Shown one piece after another: positions 29,197 through 36,561 of a stretch of DNA of 64,000 nt (the first letter of the stretch is position 1; the number at the start of each line of letters is the position of its first letter). The notes beneath the pieces are model-generated. The model was not told the origin of the DNA and did not search any database. It saw only the letters and a list, made by a program, of their open reading frames with translations. Position numbers and translations under genes: made by a program. The DNA is from a virus: IMG/VR virus record IMGVR_UViG_3300008111_001025, positions 1 to 64,000 of that record, one strand, 5' to 3'.

Positions 29197-29622
29197 TTAG
29201 ATCGCAGTTAAAACAATGTAATCGTTAGAGCTATCGTTTTCTAGACGCCACGTATACTTGTTACCACTAAAATCAGTAGCCATACGTTTTGTAAGTTTAG
29301 CAATAGATACAAGTTGACCGCTGTTAGAACTTAGATGACCTCGAATACGGATTTCACCGTTAGTTCCAGGTTGTGCAGAAACTAGTACACCAGTCTTTAA
29401 ATCTGTACCGGTAACTGTTCCAGGAATGCTTTCGCTATCAGTAAGTGCATCAACTGATGCCTTTAGTACTACGAAAGTTTTCTTTCCTCTTTGTTTTACA
29501 AGTTGATAGTCTGTGCCTAATGCACCACCAAAATATCCTTCAACTCTAATACCTGCTTGTGTTGTTGTTGCTGAACGGGTTACTTTAACACCGTTAATAT
29601 CTTTATGTAATGGACGTCCCAT
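29197..29622 (-). CDS. Small virion protein after gp23, 141 aa
   Basis: I use the ATG at 29622 (MGRPLHKDINGVKV) because AAGGAG stands seven bases ahead; an in-frame ATG 20 codons upstream has no ribosome site. The protein is basic and beta-rich, with GGALGTDYQLVKQRGKKTFVV and YTWRLENDSSN. MGRPL-type proteins of this size are frequent next to structural genes in T4-like marine phages, as virion proteins of unknown role. Separated from gene 23 by a terminator and served by its own late motif. A capsid-decoration role is possible but unsupported. Confidence 0.7.
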   Translation of the reverse strand: MGRPLHKDINGVKVTRSATTTQAGIRVEGYFGGALGTDYQLVKQRGKKTFVVLKASVDALTDSESIPGTVTGTDLKTGVLVSAQPGTNGEIRIRGHLSSNSGQLVSIAKLTKRMATDFSGNKYTWRLENDSSNDYIVLTAI

Positions 29623-29706
29623 TGTTTTCTCCTTAATTTGACGTTTTAGGTCTACGCTGCGGGTTACAGCATAAGTTCGCATTACGCGAATATAATTTAG
29701 ACAAAG

Positions 29707-29714
29707 TATTTATC
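29707..29714 (-). promoter_or_regulatory. Late promoter motif GATAAATA
   Basis: GATAAATA on the minus strand, right after the gene 23 terminator; predicted start near 29701 gives a ~79-nt leader whose 5' end can fold TTCGC-GTAAT-GCGAA. Would drive the 141-aa gene and the following fibre genes. Confidence 0.65.
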
Positions 29715-29729
29715 AGAAACCTAAGATAA

Positions 29730-29757
29730 AAAAATAGACCCCGGAGGGTCTATTTTT
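29730..29757 (-). terminator. Intrinsic terminator after gene 23
   Basis: Stem GACCC/GGGTC extended by ATA/TAT and flanked by A-run and T-run, tetraloop of CGGA/TCCG. On the minus strand it is followed by seven T. It lies 21 bases after the gene 23 stop. The flanking A/T runs make it usable in both directions. Confidence 0.85.
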
Positions 29758-29777
29758 ATTTTGCTACCTAGTAAAAA

Positions 29778-30953
29778 TTACTGGAATGTAACGTTACCGC
29801 TAGTGATAGCTACGTTAGCTAGGTAGTCAGCAGCATTACCTAGAGATGATGCTGTGTTGCTTAATTCAACATATCCATAACGAGTCATAAAGCTCACGAC
29901 TGGTTCGAATGTGTCTGGATCTAGAACAACACCAGAGCTCATTAGAGGAATGTAAGGGCAATAGAATGCCGCTGCATCTGACTCTGAAGAACCTTTGTAA
30001 CCAACTAGAACACCTGTTGCATCAGATGCATAAGTGTCAACGAACACACGCATAGCGTTGTTCAATGTACCAACAAACTTGGTATTAGTTGGAGCTTCGA
30101 ATGAACCTTCTGTTGTTCTTGCGAACGCAGAAGTAGTTGCACTTTGAAGAATTGTTAAAGCAAACGGACTAACAACTGCAAAGTTACCAGCACCACGACG
30201 AGTACGCTGAGCGATCAAATTAGCAGCACGGTTGATTTGAACAGCTAATGCAGCGTGTTCATCACCAACGAATGTAGCTGTACCTGAAACGGTAGCTTGG
30301 TCGTATGTTTGTACTGTGCCTGCTAGGCTACGTAAAGAAGCAAGAACTTCTTGATCAATTTCAGCTGTAATTTCTTGAGCCAAAGCAGCCATAATTTCTG
30401 CTTCGATATCAATACCATGCTGAGATTGTGCATCCTGTGCAGCTTCGAATGTCCAGCGAGCTGATAGCTTTCTGGTCTTAGCTTCAACAGTTTGCTTCAA
30501 GATCTGGATGGACATTCTTCGTCCAGCTGCACCTTCTAAAGCTGCTGTTGCATTAGCTTTACCGGTATTAGCACCAGAATACTGTTCAGCAATCTTGAAT
30601 GGGCTTAGAGCTTCTTCACCTGCTGTTGTACCAACGACACCGCCGTTAGCTGCTACTGTGTCGCTGTAGCGAACACGTAGCGTGTGGATCTGACCCACTG
30701 GACCAGTCATAGGCTGGACACCTACCAATTCGTTAGCGATAACGGTTGGCATTACACGTCTGATGACGGGTAGGATAACACGATTAAGTGTTGAGACATT
30801 ACCAGCAGAAGTAGAACCTGCGGTAGCGGATTCACTTAGATAACGACGAGTGTTTTCTAATGTGGTTTCCATTACGCTTTTCTTGGTGCCTTGTAAGCCC
30901 TCAAGAAGTGCAGTCTTTGTATCCTGCCAGCGACTTTCTAATAGTTCTGACAT
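29778..30953 (-). CDS. gp23: Major capsid protein gp23
   Basis: 391 aa, HK97-fold major head protein of T4-like phages, recognised by MSELLESRWQ, the NTRRYL stretch, NRVILPVIRRVMPTVIANEL, VGVQPMTGPVGQIHTLRVRY, and FGAxx-like C-terminal region. It is shorter than T4 gp23 (521 aa) as in marine relatives. Residues 39-41 are LSE, fitting the (L/I)xE cleavage rule of the prohead protease, so a propeptide of ~41 residues is probably removed during head maturation. It follows gene 22 by 12 bases, with AAGGAG before the ATG, and is closed by a strong terminator. Confidence 0.97.
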   Translation of the reverse strand: MSELLESRWQDTKTALLEGLQGTKKSVMETTLENTRRYLSESATAGSTSAGNVSTLNRVILPVIRRVMPTVIANELVGVQPMTGPVGQIHTLRVRYSDTVAANGGVVGTTAGEEALSPFKIAEQYSGANTGKANATAALEGAAGRRMSIQILKQTVEAKTRKLSARWTFEAAQDAQSQHGIDIEAEIMAALAQEITAEIDQEVLASLRSLAGTVQTYDQATVSGTATFVGDEHAALAVQINRAANLIAQRTRRGAGNFAVVSPFALTILQSATTSAFARTTEGSFEAPTNTKFVGTLNNAMRVFVDTYASDATGVLVGYKGSSESDAAAFYCPYIPLMSSGVVLDPDTFEPVVSFMTRYGYVELSNTASSLGNAADYLANVAITSGNVTFQ

Positions 30954-30965
30954 TTGGTTTTCTCC

Positions 30966-32060
30966 TTATTTTAATCCAGCTAGACGCTTGATATCGATTA
31001 CATTTGAATCGTGGTCTGCTTTTGAACTAATACTTTCTTCCCTATTGCCTGTTACTTCTTTGCCTTCTGATAATACTGCCTTCTTCTTAGCTGGAGAATT
31101 TCCGTCAATTACTGCCGGTAGGTATTTGTCAAACGCAGAGCGTAGCTTTGCTGTCTGAACAGATTCCAGTAAGTCTGTCATAATTTCTCTTTGGCCTGCG
31201 TTTAACGGCGAAACCAAGTCGTTCATTATTTCTTTTCTTTGTGCAGATTCAACTAAACGTTGTTTTTCAACGCTAATTGTTTCTGCAAGTTGCTTTGCTT
31301 TAGCCGCAAATGCTTTTGCTTCAGATATTTGTTGATCTTTTAACTCAACAACTTTCATTAGTTTAGCAGTGTCTGACTTTTCATTTAAGTAGCTGCCTGC
31401 GTATTCAGAAGCAAATGCTTCAAATAGCTTGCGGCCAAAGTCATTACGGCGTGCTGTCTCAATATCTTCTTTAAGCTGAGTCATCTCTTGTGTGAGTTTC
31501 TTGCTTACAGTTTCTGATACTAATTTAGCACTCTTGTTAATAAAGCTCTTTTGAACTTGTGCAAATTTTTCTTTAGCTTCACGGACTAGGCGAACCTTTG
31601 TCTCAGCTAGATCTTTCTTATCTTCGTAAAATTCTGCGATCTCAGTAGCTAGTGCTTCTACAATGAATTCTTCTAGTTTGGCAAACTTAACTGCCATAGT
31701 CTTTTGATCTTCATGTAGCTCTCCGACTTCCTTACCTAGCTGACTTACAACAAAACTTTTTAGTAGATTTGCGTTTTCACGCATTGCTACTGCATATTTT
31801 GCTTTTGCTTCTGCTAGTTGTCTGCGATCATCTGCAAACTCTTGGATTTCGGAGGCAAGGCGCTCACTAAGCATGGCATCAATAGCTTCAACCATTGATG
31901 CTTTATCATGTTCGTATTTTTGAGCGAACTCTTCGCGTAGTTCAGCAGTGACAGCTTGACGGTTCTCACGAACCCTAGATTGCCATGCTTCCTCGATTTG
32001 GGCACGCACTTCTTCTGATACAACATCATTTTCGAATAGTGTTTTAAGTGCATCCAACAT
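30966..32060 (-). CDS. gp22: Prohead core scaffold protein gp22
   Basis: 364 aa, nearly all helical and strongly charged, with heptad-like coiled coil from ~15 to ~290 (EEVRAQIEEAWQSRVRENRQ and on). The C-terminal third holds NDLVSPLNAGQREIMTDLLE and LRSAFDKYLPAVI, the recognisable gp22 signature. It forms the inner scaffold of the prohead with the gp67-type protein and is digested by gp21. Between gene 21 and gene 23 as in T4. GAGGAG precedes the ATG. Confidence 0.93.
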   Translation of the reverse strand: MLDALKTLFENDVVSEEVRAQIEEAWQSRVRENRQAVTAELREEFAQKYEHDKASMVEAIDAMLSERLASEIQEFADDRRQLAEAKAKYAVAMRENANLLKSFVVSQLGKEVGELHEDQKTMAVKFAKLEEFIVEALATEIAEFYEDKKDLAETKVRLVREAKEKFAQVQKSFINKSAKLVSETVSKKLTQEMTQLKEDIETARRNDFGRKLFEAFASEYAGSYLNEKSDTAKLMKVVELKDQQISEAKAFAAKAKQLAETISVEKQRLVESAQRKEIMNDLVSPLNAGQREIMTDLLESVQTAKLRSAFDKYLPAVIDGNSPAKKKAVLSEGKEVTGNREESISSKADHDSNVIDIKRLAGLK

Positions 32061-32073
32061 TTATTTTCTCCTC

Positions 32074-32697
32074 TTATTGGAGTCGACTGATTATATTAAT
32101 CAGCGAATCTTTCAAATACTTCTGTGCCTTGGGGTCGTGTCTTGTAGCCTGTGCGATTTCATAAGCCTTGTAACCGCCACGAGCATTCATAATATGTTCG
32201 TAGATGGGTGTTGGGTAAGCACCAGGTGCGCTGGGTTGTGCCACAACGTCAACGGTGATTATTTCAAAATCTGATACTTCACCGGAACCGTCCTCTTGGA
32301 CGTTCCCGGATCCGCGTGATGATACTCCTAACTTTACCCCGCTCTCTAGCATTGTTTTAACTAGATTGCCCATTGGTGTTGGTAGGATCTTTAACTTGCC
32401 ATAGCCGTTTGGTCCATCCATCCACATTTCTGTGATCATATGGCTTACGCGGTCTAGGTTGATATTAAGGCCTTCTGGATGATCTACTTCGCCGAGAACT
32501 GAGTAGCCTCCGCTAACTTGATCATTGAGAGTTTTGACAGCCCTGCCAATTTCATTTACAGGATACACTCGCTGATTTGCGTTGCGCACTCCGCCTTGAA
32601 TACAAATGCCTTTCATGTAAAGACTTTTGCCTTCATCAGCGGATTCGATCACAATCTTAGCTTGGTCGAATGTCAGGTTCTCTCGTAAGTTTTTCAT
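32074..32697 (-). CDS. gp21: Prohead core protease gp21
   Basis: 207 aa from the ATG at 32697 (MKNLRENLTF), chosen because AAGGAA stands six bases ahead; the upstream ATG would overlap the preceding gene. Herpesvirus-assemblin-like serine protease fold of T4 gp21. H73 in GEVDHPEG and S126/S127 in LGVSSRGSG are the expected catalytic His and Ser; the GYGKLKILPTPMG strand is typical. It cleaves scaffold and the gp23 propeptide after (L/I)xE sites inside the prohead. T4 order 67-21-22-23 is kept. Confidence 0.95.
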   Translation of the reverse strand: MKNLRENLTFDQAKIVIESADEGKSLYMKGICIQGGVRNANQRVYPVNEIGRAVKTLNDQVSGGYSVLGEVDHPEGLNINLDRVSHMITEMWMDGPNGYGKLKILPTPMGNLVKTMLESGVKLGVSSRGSGNVQEDGSGEVSDFEIITVDVVAQPSAPGAYPTPIYEHIMNARGGYKAYEIAQATRHDPKAQKYLKDSLINIISRLQ

Positions 32698-32707
32698 TCG
32701 AAGTTCC

Positions 32708-33721
32708 TTACTTGCCGCCAATGATTGATTTCTTATTGGCTGCTGTGTCACCGGAGCCTTTCTTCTCTGCGCCGTGACCTTTTGCTACACCACTCATTTT
32801 AGTGGCGCTCTTTGAACCAGGAACGTTTACATTGCCAGCATTGTCTTCTTTAGGTGAACCACCTTTGAAAACGCCATTGCCTTTTAGTTGACCTTTGTTA
32901 GCTTCAACACCTTGCTCTGTTCCAGCTTGGTTCAAGTTAGATGCGGTACCGCCCATATCATTTTTGTTAGCAACTACGGACTTTGTGTTTGCTCCGTTGT
33001 CACCCATTTTACCAAATTGATTGTATGTTTGGCCGCCTACTTTTTCGACATATTCACGCATTTCTTCTGCGGCGGATTTTTTCATATCCTTTTTCTTGTC
33101 GTCTTTTTTATCTTTTTTAGCTTCGAAAGCATAAGATTCTTTTTCTTCTTCGTCGTCGGACTCTTCGCCTTCTTCGTCGTCGGAACCTTCTTCGTCACCG
33201 CCCATGTCATCCATGTCGCCGTGCTCTTCTTCACCTTCTTCACCAGACATCATTTTTTCAAATTCAGCCTTTAGTTCGTCTAGTGCGTCTTCTAGATCAA
33301 CTACACGATCTTCAATACCGCCACCTTCTTCGTCACTGCCCATGTCATCCATGCCCATGTCGCCGCCGTCTACTTCAACGTCACCCATCATGTTGTCAGC
33401 TGGATCACCGCCCATCGCCATTGGGTCAGCTTCTACTTCAAATTCGTCTAAGTTGAAATCTTCGTCAACTTTTTTATCTTCGTCATCAGACTCATCAACT
33501 TCTTCGTCGGAAGCTTCATCAACTTCTTCGTCATCTGACTCATCAACTTCTTCATCAGAAGCTTCGTCTACATCTTTATCTTCTAGATCATCTTCTAAAA
33601 GTGCTTCGTAAATTTCACGTGATTTTTCAACCACGATTTCATGGAAAAGCTCTTCAGCACCTGCTTTATCTTCATTGATAAGGCGCTCAAGCATTTCTTC
33701 AAACTTTTTGCGATCTGCCAT
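32708..33721 (-). CDS. gp67: Acidic prohead core protein, gp67-like
   Basis: 337 aa from the ATG at 33721 (MADRKKFEEML), which has AGGAG in place. The N-terminal ~45 residues are helical (LINEDKAGAEELFHEIVVEK, then IYEALLED), like the start of T4 gp67. They are followed by a very acidic Asp/Glu/Met/Gly tract to ~215, a Lys-rich patch, and a Gly/Asn/Ser-rich tail. Much longer than T4 gp67 (about 80 aa). Position between the portal and protease genes supports a prohead core role. Assignment rests on position, acidity and N-terminal resemblance. Confidence 0.72.
   Translation of the reverse strand: MADRKKFEEMLERLINEDKAGAEELFHEIVVEKSREIYEALLEDDLEDKDVDEASDEEVDESDDEEVDEASDEEVDESDDEDKKVDEDFNLDEFEVEADPMAMGGDPADNMMGDVEVDGGDMGMDDMGSDEEGGGIEDRVVDLEDALDELKAEFEKMMSGEEGEEEHGDMDDMGGDEEGSDDEEGEESDDEEEKESYAFEAKKDKKDDKKKDMKKSAAEEMREYVEKVGGQTYNQFGKMGDNGANTKSVVANKNDMGGTASNLNQAGTEQGVEANKGQLKGNGVFKGGSPKEDNAGNVNVPGSKSATKMSGVAKGHGAEKKGSGDTAANKKSIIGGK
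33470..33585 (-). repeat. Tandem acidic repeat in the gp67-like gene
   Basis: Two copies of a 16-residue (48-bp) unit EASDEEVDESDDEEVD, each made of two 8-residue halves. Low-complexity GAN codons; likely replication slippage. Such repeats may vary in number between relatives. Confidence 0.75.
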
Positions 33722-33766
33722 TTGTATTCTCCTGTAAGTAATTACCTGTGGTAAGGCTGTCATGTT

Positions 33767-33774
33767 TATTTACT
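33767..33774 (-). promoter_or_regulatory. Late promoter-like motif AGTAAATA
   Basis: AGTAAATA on the minus strand just after the portal-operon terminator; predicted start near 33761 gives a ~39-nt leader for the gene 67-21-22-23 capsid operon. Matches the TAAATA core but deviates at the first two positions. Confidence 0.5.
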
Positions 33775-33800
33775 CGTTTTGGGGAAAAGTGCGCAGATAT

Positions 33801-33834
33801 AGGCAAAAAACGGCTCGTTTTGAGCAGTTTGCCT
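33801..33834 (-). terminator. Intrinsic terminator of the portal operon
   Basis: On the minus strand, GCTC-AAAAC-GAGC followed by CGTTTTTT, the whole enclosed by a longer AGGCAAA/TTTGCCT stem. It begins within the stop codon of the 240-aa gene and sits upstream of the capsid-operon promoter motif. Confidence 0.75.
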
Positions 33835-34555
33835 AAAGATTGAACATTTTCTTAAAGTCATCAACAAAGATTGTCTTTAAGTTGTTAAATTTATTTAGTT
33901 CCTCTGGACAATAATTATCAGGTAATATTACCCTGTAAAACTGTGTTTGAGGATTTTCTTTAATAACACTGGCTGTTTGACGTAACCAATTGCCAAAGAA
34001 TGTAGCGCCGTCAGTGCTTTTTTTATAGTTAACTGTGTCTGCATACAGGTTATTAAATTTTGCACCTTCGTTTAATCCTTTATAATCAAAGCCTAGTATA
34101 AAGATTCGTTCATACTTGTGCTGACTAGATAACCATAGTGCAGTAGGTCCTGAACTCCATCCTTTACTAGGATGAAAATAATTTAAATTTTGTATACGTT
34201 GATATGATTTATTAGGATTAGTCCATACTGGATTTCGATGCTGATAGCCTGCCTTTGAAATTTCTAAGACCATTTTTACATCTACTGCAACTAGATAGTC
34301 TGGTGCAAAAGTTCTGTACAATGCATTACAGCCGTATGTTTTTCCGTAAAGTTTTAATACTTTAGGATCTATGCTGGATCTACTAGTACCGTTGCCTAGT
34401 ACAAAAGCTGTAGCAGTATCAAAAGGTACTACTAAAGTTTGCGGTTGAGTGTTAGGAACTGAATTAACAGCTTCGGCAATTTTTTTTTGCCTACGCTGTT
34501 CTTTAATTATGTTCCATTCAGTTTTAGTATATTTTGATTTGTCTATCTTGGCCAT
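33833..34555 (-). CDS. Conserved hypothetical, 240 aa, Rossmann-like
   Basis: Basic N-terminus (KSKYTKTEWNIIKEQRRQKK) followed by a possible Rossmann-type domain starting AFVLGNGTSRSS, with LVAVDVKMVLEISKAG and ERIFILGFDYKG later. The GNG(T/P)S motif resembles the DUF115/MptE-like nucleotide-binding fold, but I cannot confirm it. Starts on the stop of the 82-aa gene (TAATG). Lies between the portal gene and the capsid operon, with its own terminator. It could be an enzyme carried in the structural operon rather than a virion part. Confidence 0.6.
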   Translation of the reverse strand: MAKIDKSKYTKTEWNIIKEQRRQKKIAEAVNSVPNTQPQTLVVPFDTATAFVLGNGTSRSSIDPKVLKLYGKTYGCNALYRTFAPDYLVAVDVKMVLEISKAGYQHRNPVWTNPNKSYQRIQNLNYFHPSKGWSSGPTALWLSSQHKYERIFILGFDYKGLNEGAKFNNLYADTVNYKKSTDGATFFGNWLRQTASVIKENPQTQFYRVILPDNYCPEELNKFNNLKTIFVDDFKKMFNL

Positions 34556-34803
34556 TACCCACCTGTAGCCGCTGCTTGTGCTGCCATTCCGTACATCTGT
34601 CTAATGAAATCTAATTCTTTGACAGTTTCTTTTTTATGTAGTTCAGCAGCTTTTCTAGCACGACCAATTTGGCGTAGGGTAAGACGTGTTTTGCGTGTGT
34701 CAGACGGTTTTAGTATAGATGTATCGTAAATGGGATCATACCTGTCGTTTTCAACAGGTTCTAATGTTTCTTTATCAAAATAAAATAATTCACGCAATAT
34801 CAT
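34555..34803 (-). CDS. Small conserved protein after portal, 82 aa
   Basis: 82 aa, MILRELFYFDKETLEPVEND then a basic helical segment (TRKTRLTLRQIGRARKAAEL) and an Ala-rich end. The ATG follows the portal stop by eight bases and the gene overlaps the next by TAATG. Small proteins in this position are common in T4-like marine phages and may be prohead core components (gp68-like), but nothing in the sequence proves that. Confidence 0.6.
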   Translation of the reverse strand: MILRELFYFDKETLEPVENDRYDPIYDTSILKPSDTRKTRLTLRQIGRARKAAELHKKETVKELDFIRQMYGMAAQAAATGG

Positions 34804-34808
34804 AATAG

Positions 34809-34816
34809 TATTTATA
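34809..34816 (-). promoter_or_regulatory. Exact T4 late consensus TATAAATA over the portal stop codon
   Basis: TATAAATA on the minus strand, its first TAA being the stop codon of gene 20. T4 geometry would put the start at 34803, the A of the next ATG, giving a leaderless message. It may be a real internal late promoter or a chance match. Confidence 0.4.
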
Positions 34817-36560
34817 TCGTTTGTGATCCTGCGGGCGGTGCCGCACCGGGTGATGTGCCTGTTGATGTTGTTGGCGGAGCAGCATCTCCACCTGCAACTG
34901 GTTCTTCTCCGGTAGTGTCAATGTCTTCTGCGCTGCCTATGTCTGCACTGATGCCTGCTGAACTAATACCAACTCCTCTCATCTCGCCGGCAGCGTCTGC
35001 TGGGCTTCCGTTGACATTTTCTTCGTTTTCTTCGCGCCACATTCTTTCGTTCTCTGCTATCTCTTCTGGACTCATACCTAAGAAACGTTTCATTGCAAAG
35101 CGGTTTGATATGAATGGAATTTGTTGTACCTGCGCAAAGGTTGGTATACGTGCATTGTCTAATTCTGATTGACGATAAGCCGCAAAGTTTAAAGGTTCTT
35201 GGAAAGCAATGTCAAACATTGCAACGTCTATGTTCACACCTTTTTCTAGCAAATAGCGTTTAAATTCTTGGTTAAACTCTTCTGCAACTAATCCTTGTAG
35301 ACGTTCGCAGTAGTTGTTGAATCTTAATTCTTGTATGTAAGCTGTGCCTACTCGACCGTCATTAAACTGGCTAGCACCGTCATCTGCACCTGTAGGCAAG
35401 TATGAACTAGGTATACGCAGACCTCTAACTAATTTGTTAGTAAAGTAGCGTAAATCATCAATTTCACCTAGGTTAGTACCGCCTGGTAAGGTTTCAACTT
35501 TAGAACCTCTACCTTCTGCTGTTTGCGGGAAGAAGTAGTCTTCGTTAATACTTAACGGGTTGTAGCTTGAGTCAATTACATTGGTACCACCACCTGTTGT
35601 AGAAGGTATGCGTCTTTGATGTATTTCTGTTTTTACACGCTCAACAAAGGCCATTGCTAAGTGACTAGGCATATTACCTACGTCAACATAAAACACTCTA
35701 CGTTCTGGAGCACGTTGTACTCGATAGATAATAATAGCGTCTTCAAGTAATTCTTTTTGTTTGTAAACTTTAAAGATTGATTCTAATAAACTGTTACCAA
35801 ATGGATAGTTATTGTCTAAGCCTTCTGATAAACTTAGATGAACAATGTGTTCAGCATCAATTGCTACTTCACCATCACCAACTTGAAATCTGCTGCCTGC
35901 TTGTTGTGGTGCGCTGCCTACCATACCACGGCCACCACCTGTGAAGTATCCTTCACTCTTACCTGCACCTGTAATGTTACCTGTGGTAATATTAGGAGTA
36001 GTTGCTACTAGATGTTTAAAGTTTAGGTTAACATCTTTGATCATGTATTGCTCGGGCTTTTTACCTTCGCTTTCGTTTACTATAATTCTAGTAACTTTAG
36101 CTGGATCAATGTGAAACCATTTGCCTGTTTCTGGATCTCTGATAAAAAATGCATCACCATACTTGAATACATTACGAAACACACGGAACATACGTGTGTC
36201 AAATTGATTATTCTTACACCATTGTTTTAGGTACTGACCTAAAATTGTTACTTCACTGTTAGTAGCACGTTTGTTAAAAGTAAATTTGAAGTTAGTTTTA
36301 TTTTCGTCATTGATCTGTGTACAGAATTCTGCAAGAATATCCAGAGCAGCATTAACTTCTGAATCCATATCCATAGTGTTATACTGCCCATAACGTTCTA
36401 CACGATTAGGTGAACCTACATACACGTCTGGAAGATATGAACTATAGTTTGTTCTTGCAGGTCCAGGGCGGCCAGTACTGTTTCTTCCGCTGAGAGGACT
36501 GTAGCTTCCGCTTGCGTTATCCCCTGTTTGCACAGGAGTAAAATATTTTTTCCAACTCAT
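34812..36560 (-). CDS. gp20: Portal vertex protein gp20
   Basis: 582 aa. Recognised by NRVERYGQYNTMDMDSEVNAALDILAEFCTQ, KYGDAFFIRDPETGKW, YPFGNSLLE and IYRVQRAPERRVFYVDVGNMP, all classic gp20 stretches. It forms the dodecameric portal through which DNA is packaged and the point where head assembly begins. The acidic, Pro/Gly/Thr-rich C-terminal ~70 residues are low complexity. Preceded by the tape-measure candidate (stop at 36562, GGTTAATATG junction). Confidence 0.97.
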   Translation of the reverse strand: MSWKKYFTPVQTGDNASGSYSPLSGRNSTGRPGPARTNYSSYLPDVYVGSPNRVERYGQYNTMDMDSEVNAALDILAEFCTQINDENKTNFKFTFNKRATNSEVTILGQYLKQWCKNNQFDTRMFRVFRNVFKYGDAFFIRDPETGKWFHIDPAKVTRIIVNESEGKKPEQYMIKDVNLNFKHLVATTPNITTGNITGAGKSEGYFTGGGRGMVGSAPQQAGSRFQVGDGEVAIDAEHIVHLSLSEGLDNNYPFGNSLLESIFKVYKQKELLEDAIIIYRVQRAPERRVFYVDVGNMPSHLAMAFVERVKTEIHQRRIPSTTGGGTNVIDSSYNPLSINEDYFFPQTAEGRGSKVETLPGGTNLGEIDDLRYFTNKLVRGLRIPSSYLPTGADDGASQFNDGRVGTAYIQELRFNNYCERLQGLVAEEFNQEFKRYLLEKGVNIDVAMFDIAFQEPLNFAAYRQSELDNARIPTFAQVQQIPFISNRFAMKRFLGMSPEEIAENERMWREENEENVNGSPADAAGEMRGVGISSAGISADIGSAEDIDTTGEEPVAGGDAAPPTTSTGTSPGAAPPAGSQTI

Positions 36561-36561
36561 A

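Noticed and set aside
32888-33274. Phe/Val-rich plus-strand ORF of 128 codons resembling a membrane protein
   Set aside because: Antisense shadow of the same low-complexity gene; hydrophobicity is a by-product of Asp/Glu/Lys codons.
33204-33611. Ser-rich 135-codon plus-strand ORF
   Set aside because: It is the antisense of the acidic gp67-like gene; GAN codons read backwards give Ser/Thr. No ribosome site.
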